A stretch of DNA of 35,161 bases from an uncultured Acetatifactor sp. (GTDB taxonomy: Bacteria > Bacillota > Clostridia > Lachnospirales > Lachnospiraceae), in contig CANPYT010000017.1 of assembly GCA_947588705.1 (NCBI GenBank), positions 1 to 35,161 of the forward strand, read 5' to 3'. The notes below the pieces were generated by a model. That model saw nothing but the letters and a program-made list of their open reading frames with translations. It had not been told where the DNA came from and made no database searches. Of this stretch, positions 24,200-32,955 are shown one piece after another. How positions within the stretch are numbered: position 1 is the first letter of the stretch; every line of letters begins with the position of its first letter. The position numbers and the translations under genes were made by a program.

Positions 24200-24256
24200 A
24201 AAAACGCCCCGGCATATACTATATTTTACCTATATAGTATGCCGAGACGTTTTTTT
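24200..24256. terminator. Long A/T-flanked hairpin, probable bidirectional terminator
   Basis: CGGCATA (24210) pairs with TATGCCG (24238) and CTATAT (24219) with ATATAG (24232). An outer AAAACG / CGTTTT extends the stem beyond a 3-nt internal loop, and T-runs follow on both strands. It lies 54 bp after the second LRR gene and touches the protease leader. A second small hairpin (GGCGG-CGAAA-CCGCC, 24266-24280) with six T on the plus strand lies beside it. Confidence 0.7.
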
Positions 24257-24309
24257 CGTTCTCACGGCGGCGAAACCGCCCTCTCTTTTTTGTCAAGATG
24301 ATCCCACGG

Positions 24310-26511
24310 TCACTTCCCCGCCCTTCCCGCGGACAGGCCCTGCAGGAACAAAACCACACCGGTGAGCAGGACGGCGCCGCCTACAAGGGCTTTTACCCAC
24401 ACAACCCCGATCCCTGCCGCTGCCTCAGGCGGTGCGCTGAGGCTCGTCCCCATATCCACGCTGGCCTCCACGGGCTCCCCCGCCAGGTTCCCGGTAGGGC
24501 AGAACGCTATCTGAGACAGGGTGTTCGTGCTGAAACGCAGGGCGGTCTCCCCATCCGAGCGGATGATCTCCACCGCCATCTCTTCCAGCTGCCCGTTCCG
24601 GTCCAGCCCGAAGAGCCGCACTTCCTGCCCGGCCAGGGCCGGAGGCACGGGTAGCGCCACCGTAAGCAGCTGCCTGCCCAGCTTGCTCAGCGGGATCCCG
24701 CTGTTATCCGTAAGCAGCATATCGCAGACATAGGACCCGTCCGGCAGCTGCCTGCCGAAAACGCGCTGGAAAGCCTTCTGCATGGGCTTTTCTTCCTGGC
24801 TTTCCCCGATCCGCAGCACGTAAGTGCGCTGAGCCCCCTCCAGGACGGCGGAAGCCCCGTCGGGCTCCTCCACCACCACGCCGTCAGCCACCGCGTCCGC
24901 ATCTTCCTGCGGCGCACGGTATGCTTCATTGGAAAGCCTTGTAGCGGAAACCTCATAAGTGCTGTCCGGCTCCCCCATCCCGTAATCCGCGTCCATGCCT
25001 TCAAAAGCCCGCAGGCCCACGGACTGCACCGTAGAGGGCACCCGCACCAGATCCGCCCCACAGTTTAAAAACGCCCTGTCCTTCACCTGCTCCAGTCCCA
25101 CGTTCAGGGAGATCTCCGCAAGCCCGGTACAGTCCTCGAAAGCGCCCTCGCCGATCACCCGGAGGCTCTTTGGCATCGTCACGGAAGCGATCTCCTCATG
25201 CCCCTGGAAGACCTCCGCCGCGATCACCCGAACTCCCTCCGGTATGGACACATCCGCCGCTTCTCCCCGGTATGCCGCCAGTACGCCGCCGCTGATCAGG
25301 AAATCCCCCTGACCCGCCGACCCGCTCAAAAAGCGGTCTTTCCAAGCCGTATGGTCAAAAGCTTTCGGCTCCACCAGCATCACCGTGTCCGGCAGCTCAA
25401 TATCCTCCAGGCTGTCACAGTGGTAAAAAGCGCCATAGGAGACAGTCTCCACCCCCTGCGGCAGCACCGCTTCCCTCAGCGAGCTTCTGGCATAGGCAAA
25501 CTGCCCGATCTCGCGGATCCCGTCCGGAAGCGTCACCGTCTCCAGATCCTGGCTTCTGTAATATGCCTGGTCCGCCACCACGCTACCATCCACAATGGTA
25601 AACTTGGGAATGCCGGATCCCTGGGCCCCGCCGGAAAAATCCGCCGCAGGCGGCTGGGAAACTGCCGGCTTTTCCGCGTCATACACATTTGCCCTTGCCC
25701 TGTCGAGGAACACCACCGCGCGGTTGCCTACGATCCTGGAAGTTCCCAGCTCCTGTCCTTCTGCGGGGGCAGATGTGCCCTCCGGCGCGGCCGTAGGTAC
25801 AGCTGTGGCCTCCGGCTCCCCGGTCTGCGCGGGGGCGGCTGTCTGCCACGGCTCGGCTGTACCCTCGGGCACGGCCGACGCGCCCGGAGCGTCTTCTGTA
25901 TCCCCGGAGGGATCATAGCCGGGCACATCCTGATACTCCGGCATTTCTTTCTGCTTCTCATAGAAGGACTTGGCAAAGACATCCGCCGCGCTTCCCTCTT
26001 CGCAGTGGATCGTCAGCTGATAACAGCCGTCAAAAGCCGACTCATGGATCGAGACGGTCTCCGGCGGGATAGAGATATCCTTCAGGTTGACACAGTCGCC
26101 GAAAGCCTGAACTCCCACCGATGTCACATTGGACGGCAGCGACATCTGAGTCAGCCCCTTGCACCCGGCGAAGGCGTAATCCCCCACCTCCGAGAGCCCT
26201 TTCCCCAGCACCACCGTATCCAGCTTCCCGCATCCCCAGAAAGCATATTCCTCGATACGCTTTACAGAGTTTGGCAGCACCACCAGCTCGATGTTGGCAT
26301 TGTCCTCAAAAGCCCCTTTTCCCACAACTTCAACCGTATCGGGAACAGACACGTTTTTCTCCGTGCCCCGGTATTTCACTAATGTGCTTCCCTCCATTTT
26401 AAAATCGGAAGCAGATGACGTTGCCGCATCTGCCTCCGATACAGGAAGCTGCATGATGATCAGCGCTGCGATAATGAGCAGTACGCCAGACAGCCGTTTC
26501 CTTTTCTTCAT
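24310..26511 (-). CDS. Secreted or membrane-anchored BspA-like leucine-rich repeat protein
   Basis: 733 residues. A signal peptide (MKKRKRLSGVLLIIAALIIM, likely cut after ADAA near residue 30) is followed by LRR_5 repeats to about 180 (KGAFEDNANIELVVLPNSVK, GDYAFAGCKGLTQMSLPSNV). An Ala/Pro/Thr/Glu-rich linker runs from about 205 to 255. More LRR_5 repeats reach about 500, then a beta-rich region. A C-terminal hydrophobic helix (WVKALVGGAVLLTGVVLFLQ) with a short GRAGK end closes the protein. No LPxTG-like motif precedes the helix, so it should be held by the membrane, unlike its upstream partner. AAAAAGGAACAGG precedes the ATG, 24 bp after that gene. BspA repeats mediate adhesion in some bacteria; no ligand can be inferred. 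Confidence 0.9.
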   Translation of the reverse strand: MKKRKRLSGVLLIIAALIIMQLPVSEADAATSSASDFKMEGSTLVKYRGTEKNVSVPDTVEVVGKGAFEDNANIELVVLPNSVKRIEEYAFWGCGKLDTVVLGKGLSEVGDYAFAGCKGLTQMSLPSNVTSVGVQAFGDCVNLKDISIPPETVSIHESAFDGCYQLTIHCEEGSAADVFAKSFYEKQKEMPEYQDVPGYDPSGDTEDAPGASAVPEGTAEPWQTAAPAQTGEPEATAVPTAAPEGTSAPAEGQELGTSRIVGNRAVVFLDRARANVYDAEKPAVSQPPAADFSGGAQGSGIPKFTIVDGSVVADQAYYRSQDLETVTLPDGIREIGQFAYARSSLREAVLPQGVETVSYGAFYHCDSLEDIELPDTVMLVEPKAFDHTAWKDRFLSGSAGQGDFLISGGVLAAYRGEAADVSIPEGVRVIAAEVFQGHEEIASVTMPKSLRVIGEGAFEDCTGLAEISLNVGLEQVKDRAFLNCGADLVRVPSTVQSVGLRAFEGMDADYGMGEPDSTYEVSATRLSNEAYRAPQEDADAVADGVVVEEPDGASAVLEGAQRTYVLRIGESQEEKPMQKAFQRVFGRQLPDGSYVCDMLLTDNSGIPLSKLGRQLLTVALPVPPALAGQEVRLFGLDRNGQLEEMAVEIIRSDGETALRFSTNTLSQIAFCPTGNLAGEPVEASVDMGTSLSAPPEAAAGIGVVWVKALVGGAVLLTGVVLFLQGLSAGRAGK

Positions 26512-26535
26512 ATCCTGTTCCTTTTTTGTCCGCTC

Positions 26536-29500
26536 TTACGCCCTGACCTTCACTTTCTTTTTGCGATCGTCCTTCTGCATGAAGAGCACGAAGGATATGC
26601 AGGCCAGCCCAAGAGACAGAAACCATTTGGGATGAATGAAATCTCCGGTCTTGGGGGTCTCGTCAGACACAAAACCTTCTGACAGATCTCCTGTGTTCAC
26701 ATAGATCATGTATGGCGAAAAATGTTCCGCCGTAAAGGTGATGCAGGAAACTCCCTGGATCGTGGAGAACCTGGCGGTAAGCCTCTCCAGCTTGCCTCCC
26801 GTTGTGCTCGCCACCCTGTTGTTGCCCGCATAGGTGATCATGGAATCCGGGAGCGGCAGCGTAATGCTTACCGAAAGCCCTGTGGTATCCGTGATCTTAT
26901 TGGTCCCCGTGGAATCATACAGCGAGATATCCATAGGGAAATACTTGATATTGTCAAGATTATCCCCATATTCCGCCATCAGTGCCCTCAATGCGGCCTC
27001 CGTGGCCTCGGAAGTCTCCGAGATCTTGACGGTAAAATTATCGGAAGAGCCATGCACCGTAGCAGATACCACGCCTGTGTTGGAAAGCCCATTTTTCTCG
27101 ATCACCACGGTGGTCCCGCTGCCGGTACCGGTGCCTGTAACGACGGAATTACCGTTGGGCCTCTGGGTACTGTTGCTGCTTCCCGTAGTGCCGCTTCCGC
27201 TGCCTGTGGAAGACTTTGCCTTGTAATGGGCCGTCACGGTCACATCCTTAGCCGGCATGGTGATCACCGACGCGGTGAGTACCGTACTCGCGATCTTTAC
27301 ATCTTCCGGGCTGACGGACCAGTAATCAAACTCCTGTCCGCTGGCCGGATCGTTTGCGATGATAATAGGCTGCGCACCCTCTATATAGCTTCCGGAACCG
27401 CTGCCGTTCTGCACCGTCAGGACATATAGCTTACTCGGCGTAGGCGTTCCGGATGCGCCGGGGCTTGCCGAAGGGCTTGCCGAGGGGCTCGCCGAGGGGC
27501 TCGCCGAAGGACTTCCCGAAGGGCTTGCGGAGGGGCTTGCCGAAGGACTCGCCGAGGGGCTCGCCGAAGGACTTCCTGAAGCGCCGGGATCCGGGCTGCC
27601 CGATGTGCCGGGATCCGGGCTGTCTGAGCTTCCAGGCGACCCGCTTCCGCTGGGATCGTCACCCTCTCCCTCCTGCGCCGGCCGGAAGGAAGCTATCACT
27701 GTCATATCGGCCTGGACATTGGTCCACTCCGGAGCCCCGCCGGAATTTTCACCGCCAAACAGCACCCATCCCTGGAAGACATAACCCTGCTTGACAGGAT
27801 TCTGAGGGATGACCACATCTCCCCCCATGCTTACCTGCTGGGTCTGGTATACTGTAAAGTCATCGTTGTAGAACGTAATGGTAAACTTCGTCTCATCCGC
27901 CTTTTCATACTGGGCCACGATATCCAGGTCTTTGTACACCGCCTGATAATCCAGAGGCAGCCATCCCGTAAAGAGATATCCCTCTTTCTCCGGAGGTTCG
28001 GGCGGTGTGGCGGCTTCCCCTTCCAGCACCTCCTGCACGTCTCCGAGCTGCTGGTACATATTGTCCGCATCATAATAGCCAAAGCGGACCGTATGATAGA
28101 TCTCCGGTTTCGTAATATCCCAATGAATGCCATAGTTATCCGCATATACGGACGCGTCGCTGCCCTCCTCGCAGTAAAACCACAGATTGCTCTTTTCCAC
28201 ATCAGTGAATGCGTCAGGATGGATCGAGGCCCGGGTACCGGGGATGGTCAACTGGATAATTGAGCTGCCTGAAAAAGCATCTTTTTCAATCGTCTTCGGC
28301 TCGTACCTGGGCAGCACGACTTCCACAAGCCGCTCTGTTTCCTTAAAAGCGCGTTCCGGGATCTTTACGATCCTCGACTGGCTGAGATCCACTTTTGTCA
28401 TACCAGTTCCCATGAATGCCTCCGGGTAAAGCTCCGTCACCCCGGCTGTCTCCGCCGCGCTGACAAGGGGATTGCTCCTTCCCTCCAGGCATTCCACGAT
28501 CTTATCCTTTTCTCCTGTATCCCCCAGCTCATAGATAATGGAATTATCGCAGACAAAGTAGGGGCCTCCTCCGAAGCTTACCTCGCTTAACTTGGGGCAT
28601 TCCGCAAAGGGCCGCATTCCCAGGCTGGAAACCGTAGGCGGCAGCGTCACATTCGTCAGATTTGTACATTTCTGGAAAGCATAATCCCCGATGGATTCCA
28701 CGCCCCCCAGCAGCGAAATCTCCGACAGGTTTTCACAGCCCGCAAAAGTTCCCGTCACCACGCCTCCATCCACCGTGCTGTTGATAGCCTTCAGGCTGTA
28801 CGCAGTAACGGTCTTTGGCTCCTTTGCGGTTCCGCTATCAGCATCCTCTTTCTTCTTAAACAGGCCGTCTTTGACCGACACCACTCCCTCCGGGATCACG
28901 ATATTCATCGCCGCGTCAACGATCTGGCGCTCATAATCCGTCATGGAGCTTTCCTGTCCGCCCGTATACTTGCCTACCGCCTCTCTTGCCGCCTGCTCCT
29001 GCTCCTGTGTGATATAGGAATATTTCGAACTTGTATACTTGGTTCCGGTACTCAGATCCGTAAGAGAAGGGAAATCCACCAACTCGCTCATCTGGGTGTC
29101 AGGATTGTACTGGATCTCCATATTCTGAGGCCATCCGGTATAATATGTGATATAGGACGCTATCTGGGAATCCGCATTGTACTTTCCGTTTTCGCTCATG
29201 GCGTACTGAAAAGGGCCGGACTCAAAGGAGATCTGGCCGGTAAACTTCAGCTTGGCCGATGGCTCCGTGGGCAGCGATGGCACAGGCCCTGCGCCACCCG
29301 AATAATAGATGCATCCGCTTTCATGCGATGTGCTGTCCTGGGTTTTAAACGCATTTGCGCCGATGGCCACATCGGGAGACATAAAGATAACATCCTCCAG
29401 GTTATGGCAGCCCCGGAAGGCATTCGGGTCAATGGTCCTGACATTAGAAGGGATAACCACCTTTTTTATAAAACAATGGTTCCTAAAAGTCTCTTCTCCG

Positions 29501-31149
29501 ATCCGGTCAATGGCATATGGGCCAATCCGCCCGGGAATGGTAACGGAATCCACCTGGTTCCCCGCCTTATAGGAAGTCAGCTGGTTGGAAGAGTTCACCT
29601 CATAGATGGCCCTCCCGGCCTCCCCGGCGTTCTCCTTTTCCTGTACGGTCAGTTCATACCGATCATACGGTATCACTTCACCGCCTAAATAGTCGATATA
29701 CCGGAAAGCAAAGCAGTTTTCCTTTGTCATGTCATGCAGCTTTGAAATGTCTATGCCCTCAAAATAGAAAGCCCCGTTTACCGGTTCCCCGTTCAGCATA
29801 TCCTTGAACTGCTTATAAGTATAGACTCCCGGCTCCTCCACAAAGTTGATGGTGGAGTTCCTGGTAGAGATATACCGTAGGGAACGGCACCCCTCAAAGG
29901 AAGAAAGATACACATCCCCCGTCACCTTATCCGGGAAGGTAAGGGACTGCAGGGCTTCACAGTTTTTAAACAGGTCGCGCCCCAATACCGTCAAGTTGTT
30001 AAAATTGCCCGCGCTGCACAGATCCAGCTCTCTCAGCGAGGTACATCCCTCAAAGGCCGAATCGCCGATCTGCGAAACCTGGATGGGCAGGGTAAAGGAC
30101 TGCAGGCTCTGGCAGTTATAAAAAGCCTTTGCGCCGATCTGGTTCAAATTGCTTCCGATGTTCAGATTGATAGACGTCATGTTGGTACAGTCAGAGAACG
30201 CACCGTTTCCGATAGTATTGACGCCGTTTCCCAGCGTGATACTGTCAAGATACCCGCAGCGGTAAAAGGCATAGTCGCCGATTCCCAAAAGGGAATCGTG
30301 AACAATCAGGGTATGAATGTTACCCACCTGGGCAAAAACCCCTTTTTCCGGATTTGCCGCCGTCACCTCACCGCCGTATCTCCAGGTTCCATTTCCGTTC
30401 TCCTCAAGATACTGGTTGCTGATGTAAGCCACCGTTGCCCCCTGGACCCGTGCATAGGCTTCCGTGACCTTAGTACAACCGTTCTCTTCCGTGATGACGG
30501 GCTGGCCGTTTCCCGTAACCCCGCCCGCTTCCGTGCCTCCCGTGGGATGCGTCGGATCGTAATACAGCTCATCCCAAGCGAAATTCTCCCACTGACCACG
30601 GGTCTCATAATAGCAGGGATTGTACTGCTTAAACTCGTAATGCCCCTTTGGAGTTCCATCCTCATTAAACTGCGGTTCGCCGCCATCCATATCCTGCACA
30701 AACTGCTCTTCCCGCCAGTACAAAAAGTTGCCGTTTTTTCCCACGGCCACATAACCTGCTTCCGTGCCCAGCGCATCCGTAAACCGCGCATAGGCATCCA
30801 CGGCAGCGGGAATTTCCAATGTATTATTATCCAGCGTCAGGCCGTTGTATCCAAGGATCACCGCCACCTTGCTCTCGCCGCCGTTGTCCACATAGGCAAA
30901 GCGGTATGTCCTGTCGCCGGTGGTATAAATTTTGGTGGAAGCGTTGATCTGCGGGATCCTCAAACTGCTGTCCGTTGTCACAGGATCTCCGGCCCTTTTC
31001 ACCGCCTCCGCCTGGAGCCCCTCCGTGGGGATCGCCGCCACAGCGATGGCAGACGCCAGAAAGAGCGCTCCCAGCGTCTTTCTCACAGATCTTTTCAGCC
31101 GTCTTCTTCCCTTTTTCCTGACTTCCTTTTTTGCTTGACTGTTTGCCAT
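26536..31149 (-). CDS. Giant LRR cell-wall protein with InlB-type B repeats and TPKTG sorting signal
   Basis: 1537 residues. A long basic signal peptide (KKGRRRLKRSVRKTLGALFL) is followed by BspA-like LRR_5 blocks at about 280-460, 540-610 and 790-1000 (GDYAFYRCGYLDSITLGNGV and relatives). Two Listeria-Bacteroides B repeats follow at about 1030-1160 (EKEGYLFTGWLPLDYQ, VKQGYVFQGWVLF). Then come a Ser-Pro-Ala repeat stalk, a further divergent B-repeat (GQEFDYWSVSPEDV) and a beta domain. The end is TPKTGDFIHPKWF, a hydrophobic helix and the charged KKDDRKKK-type tail, a sortase signal. TPKTG resembles the (S/P)PxTG signal of clostridial class B sortases. Its AAAGGAG ribosome site lies within the last codons of the sortase gene, 4 bp away, so the two are coupled. 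Confidence 0.93.
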   Translation of the reverse strand: MANSQAKKEVRKKGRRRLKRSVRKTLGALFLASAIAVAAIPTEGLQAEAVKRAGDPVTTDSSLRIPQINASTKIYTTGDRTYRFAYVDNGGESKVAVILGYNGLTLDNNTLEIPAAVDAYARFTDALGTEAGYVAVGKNGNFLYWREEQFVQDMDGGEPQFNEDGTPKGHYEFKQYNPCYYETRGQWENFAWDELYYDPTHPTGGTEAGGVTGNGQPVITEENGCTKVTEAYARVQGATVAYISNQYLEENGNGTWRYGGEVTAANPEKGVFAQVGNIHTLIVHDSLLGIGDYAFYRCGYLDSITLGNGVNTIGNGAFSDCTNMTSINLNIGSNLNQIGAKAFYNCQSLQSFTLPIQVSQIGDSAFEGCTSLRELDLCSAGNFNNLTVLGRDLFKNCEALQSLTFPDKVTGDVYLSSFEGCRSLRYISTRNSTINFVEEPGVYTYKQFKDMLNGEPVNGAFYFEGIDISKLHDMTKENCFAFRYIDYLGGEVIPYDRYELTVQEKENAGEAGRAIYEVNSSNQLTSYKAGNQVDSVTIPGRIGPYAIDRIGEETFRNHCFIKKVVIPSNVRTIDPNAFRGCHNLEDVIFMSPDVAIGANAFKTQDSTSHESGCIYYSGGAGPVPSLPTEPSAKLKFTGQISFESGPFQYAMSENGKYNADSQIASYITYYTGWPQNMEIQYNPDTQMSELVDFPSLTDLSTGTKYTSSKYSYITQEQEQAAREAVGKYTGGQESSMTDYERQIVDAAMNIVIPEGVVSVKDGLFKKKEDADSGTAKEPKTVTAYSLKAINSTVDGGVVTGTFAGCENLSEISLLGGVESIGDYAFQKCTNLTNVTLPPTVSSLGMRPFAECPKLSEVSFGGGPYFVCDNSIIYELGDTGEKDKIVECLEGRSNPLVSAAETAGVTELYPEAFMGTGMTKVDLSQSRIVKIPERAFKETERLVEVVLPRYEPKTIEKDAFSGSSIIQLTIPGTRASIHPDAFTDVEKSNLWFYCEEGSDASVYADNYGIHWDITKPEIYHTVRFGYYDADNMYQQLGDVQEVLEGEAATPPEPPEKEGYLFTGWLPLDYQAVYKDLDIVAQYEKADETKFTITFYNDDFTVYQTQQVSMGGDVVIPQNPVKQGYVFQGWVLFGGENSGGAPEWTNVQADMTVIASFRPAQEGEGDDPSGSGSPGSSDSPDPGTSGSPDPGASGSPSASPSASPSASPSASPSGSPSASPSASPSASPSASPGASGTPTPSKLYVLTVQNGSGSGSYIEGAQPIIIANDPASGQEFDYWSVSPEDVKIASTVLTASVITMPAKDVTVTAHYKAKSSTGSGSGTTGSSNSTQRPNGNSVVTGTGTGSGTTVVIEKNGLSNTGVVSATVHGSSDNFTVKISETSEATEAALRALMAEYGDNLDNIKYFPMDISLYDSTGTNKITDTTGLSVSITLPLPDSMITYAGNNRVASTTGGKLERLTARFSTIQGVSCITFTAEHFSPYMIYVNTGDLSEGFVSDETPKTGDFIHPKWFLSLGLACISFVLFMQKDDRKKKVKVRA
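27461..27580 (-). repeat. Ten 12-bp tandem coding repeats (Ser-Pro-Ser-Ala stalk)
   Basis: Ten contiguous 12-bp units of the type GGGCTTGCCGAA, with one to three changes each, encode the SPSASPSASPSA stretch of the giant LRR protein. The stalk would hold the ligand-facing part away from the wall. Slippage here would change stalk length in steps of four residues without breaking the frame. Confidence 0.92.
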
Positions 31150-31153
31150 TTTC

Positions 31154-32233
31154 TTACTCCTTTGCGACTTTCTTCGCCACTACCACAAACCGCCCGTTGG
31201 CCTCCTCATAATCGCAGGTGGACAGCGTCAGCAGCTGATCGCCGTATTCCGCCGTGACCCCCGTGTCATATAGAGACATGGCCGCCATCTCCTGCAGGTT
31301 TGATTCAAATTCCTGCTCACTGTTGGCGTCTATAAATTGATAATACTTAAATACGATCTCCTCCTGGCTGTACACCTTCGAGCGGAAGACATACATTACC
31401 TGCCAGGTGCCCTCTTCATATATAGTATCAAATTCTATGTACGGATGCTCCTCCCAGAAGGATTTCTTCTCGTAATCATCCAGATCCCCGAACATCATGC
31501 CGCTGCGCATGTGATGCCCGTACAGGATGAAATTCATGCTGGGCTTGGCGATATCGCAGTCCTTATCCATAAAAATAGAACCGTTCTTATCATACTCCTG
31601 ATTCATATTGTGGTTCAGATAGTATTCGTTGTCATCCGTCTGCATGACGGGGTAATCTATATTTGTATCGTCAATACTCAGCCATCCGATTAGCTTTTTG
31701 TTGACATTCACCAAATTTTTATATTTGTCCAGGATCTCCCTGGGAGCCTGTTCCTCATCCAGCGTGTACTGTGCCGTGGGGGCCGGTGCCGCCCCTGCAT
31801 ATGCCTGCGGGTCGTCGCGCATATTCCCCAGCGCCTCGTAGGTGTCCGCAGTCCTCTTGTTGAAATAGGAATACACCCCAACGTACCCAAGGCACACCAA
31901 CGCCACAAGGCTGCACACCAGGATGATGATCTTCCTGCGCTTTTCCTGCCGCTTCAGCTCTTCCCGCGCATAGGAATCCAGCTTTCTGCTGCTCCTCCCG
32001 GAGAGCTCCCTTATGTACGAGTCCACCTCTTCGGCGAAATCCTGTCCCAGGGGAGTAAAAAATTTATATTTTCCGCTTCTGAGGTCGCCCTTCAGTTTTT
32101 CCAGCTGCTTCCTGTCCGTCAGATCCGTTTCCTTCCGAAGCCGGTCCATGATCTGCTTGTCGTGTAAAGCCCGGGCATAATCACTCTTGGTGCGGAAATG
32201 CCTTCCCTCCACCTTATAGTCCGTCTGCGCCAT
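31154..32233 (-). CDS. srtB: Class B sortase
   Basis: 359 residues, long for the class because of an N-terminal cytoplasmic extension of some 110 charged residues (YKVEGRHFRTKSDYARALHD) before the membrane helix IIILVCSLVALVCLGYVGVY. The catalytic domain begins at LIGWLSIDDTNIDYPVMQTD and keeps the His of ILYGHHMRSGMMFGDL, the Cys of LLTLSTCDYEEANGRF and the Arg right after it. The YPVMQTDDNEYYL and LSTC motifs are of class B. It cuts the sorting signal of secreted proteins and joins them to the wall. AAAAGGACGGG precedes the ATG. The next gene encodes a protein with a TPKTG signal, its likely substrate. Confidence 0.95.
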   Translation of the reverse strand: MAQTDYKVEGRHFRTKSDYARALHDKQIMDRLRKETDLTDRKQLEKLKGDLRSGKYKFFTPLGQDFAEEVDSYIRELSGRSSRKLDSYAREELKRQEKRRKIIILVCSLVALVCLGYVGVYSYFNKRTADTYEALGNMRDDPQAYAGAAPAPTAQYTLDEEQAPREILDKYKNLVNVNKKLIGWLSIDDTNIDYPVMQTDDNEYYLNHNMNQEYDKNGSIFMDKDCDIAKPSMNFILYGHHMRSGMMFGDLDDYEKKSFWEEHPYIEFDTIYEEGTWQVMYVFRSKVYSQEEIVFKYYQFIDANSEQEFESNLQEMAAMSLYDTGVTAEYGDQLLTLSTCDYEEANGRFVVVAKKVAKE

Positions 32234-32300
32234 ATCCCGTCCTTTTTCCGCCGCCTTCCTCCCTCTATGCGGCCAAGCCTGCTCTCATTTGTCCATAGTC

Positions 32301-32329
32301 ATACTACCACAAACCTCCCCATTCTTCAA
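32301..32329 (-). promoter_or_regulatory. Probable sigma-A promoter of the sortase-LRR operon
   Basis: On the minus strand, TTGAAG (32329-32324), a 17-bp spacer, TAGTAT (32306-32301), some 68 bp before the sortase start. Both hexamers match consensus at four of six positions. The 368-bp gap up to the next gene also holds repeat copy B and a plus-strand promoter, but no gene. Confidence 0.55.
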
Positions 32330-32355
32330 GAGCTTTCGAATATGGAATTTTATAC

Positions 32356-32518
32356 ATACCAGTTCAGCCGGTTGATGTATTCAGAGGAAAATCGTGCTCG
32401 CACGAATTTTACTCTGGATACATCAACCGAGGGAGCGCCGTTTTATGAGCAAAGGCAGGCGCACAGCGCCGGAGAGCGCGTAAACCCGGCTTTGCGAATG
32501 ACGCGGCTGAACGGTTAC
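32356..32518 (-). repeat. Structured dispersed repeat, copy B
   Basis: A 163-bp element, inverted relative to copy A. Ends are ATACCAGTTCAGCC and GGCTGAACGGTTAC. The hairpin has an outer 11-bp stem GGTTGATGTAT / ATACATCAACC (32370, 32418), an inner CAGAG / CTCTG, AAAAT / ATTTT with one bulged A, and CGTG-CTCG-CACG at the tip. The conserved linker GAGGGAGCGCC is at 32429, and GCAAAG (32449) pairs with CTTTGC (32490). Only stem tips, linker, GCAAAG helix and ends match copy A in sequence. The outer stems differ completely but still pair. Confidence 0.8.
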
Positions 32519-32541
32519 ATTATCTTTGAGAACCAGACATG

Positions 32542-32571
32542 AAACATTGACAGGCCGGGCCGCATACAATA
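32542..32571 (+). promoter_or_regulatory. Sigma-E-like (possibly sigma-K-like) promoter of the Cys-rich gene
   Basis: AAACATT (32542-32548), a 14-bp spacer and CATACAAT (32563-32570). This matches the mother-cell sigma-E pattern (KMATATT, 13-15 bp, CATACAHT) at five of seven and eight of eight positions. ACA, 16 bp, CATACAATA would also suit sigma-K. No good sigma-A pair with normal spacing is present. Confidence 0.5.
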
Positions 32572-32601
32572 AACCATAAATAAACTATGGAGGCTTTTAA
32601 A

Positions 32602-32901
32602 ATGAGTGATTTAACTGCTACCAACTGCGGCTGCAACGACTCCTGTAACGGCGTTAGCACAGCGAACAACAACGGAGGGTTCAGCTGGATCTGGATCCTT
32701 CTGATCCTGTTCTTCCTGAACGGCAACAACGGGCGCTGCGGCAACGGCTGCGGCTGCGGAATGAGCCTGTTCAACAACGGCGGAAGCTGCTGCGAATGGC
32801 TTATCTGCATCCTGCTGCTCTCCAGCGTCTGCGGCGGCAACAACAACTGTGGCTGTAACAACGGTTACGGATACAACAACGGCTGCGGCTGCAACAACTG
32901 A
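32602..32901 (+). CDS. Small Cys/Asn/Gly-rich membrane-associated protein ('high-cysteine' type)
   Basis: 99 residues from ATG 32602 with GGAGG 8 bp upstream; an in-frame ATG five codons earlier overlaps that site. The order is a Cys-rich start (MSDLTATNCGCNDSCNGV), a hydrophobic helix FSWIWILLILFFL, NGRCGNGCGCGMSLF, a second hydrophobic stretch WLICILLLSSVCGG and a tail of NNNCGCNNGYGYNNGCGCNN. Sixteen or so cysteines, mostly in CGC or CxC, suggest metal binding or disulfide cross-linking, as in spore coats. It resembles small Clostridia proteins that databases call chorion class high-cysteine proteins; function is unknown. A sigma-E-like promoter stands 31 bp upstream. Asn- and Gly-codon repeats give strong base-composition bias. 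Confidence 0.85.
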   Translation: MSDLTATNCGCNDSCNGVSTANNNGGFSWIWILLILFFLNGNNGRCGNGCGCGMSLFNNGGSCCEWLICILLLSSVCGGNNNCGCNNGYGYNNGCGCNN

Positions 32902-32927
32902 TCCGGAAAGGAAATCGCGCATCCTGC

Positions 32928-32953
32928 GGCACAGGCCCCTTTGGGCCTGTGCC
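32928..32953 (+). terminator. Strong hairpin without T-run after the Cys-rich gene
   Basis: An 11-bp perfect stem (GGCACAGGCCC / GGGCCTGTGCC) with a 4-nt CTTT loop, 27 bp after the stop codon. The following sequence is GC-rich, so classical rho-independent release is doubtful; mRNA protection is an alternative. Confidence 0.5.
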
Positions 32954-32955
32954 CG

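Noticed and set aside
24266..24296. Protease promoter at TTGACA (24296-24291, minus strand)
   Set aside because: No acceptable -10 occurs at 15-19 bp; the region is a hairpin with a T-run on the other strand.
32555..32568. Sigma-A promoter using the TTGACA at 32547
   Set aside because: The spacing to TACAAT is only 12 bp, too short for sigma-A.
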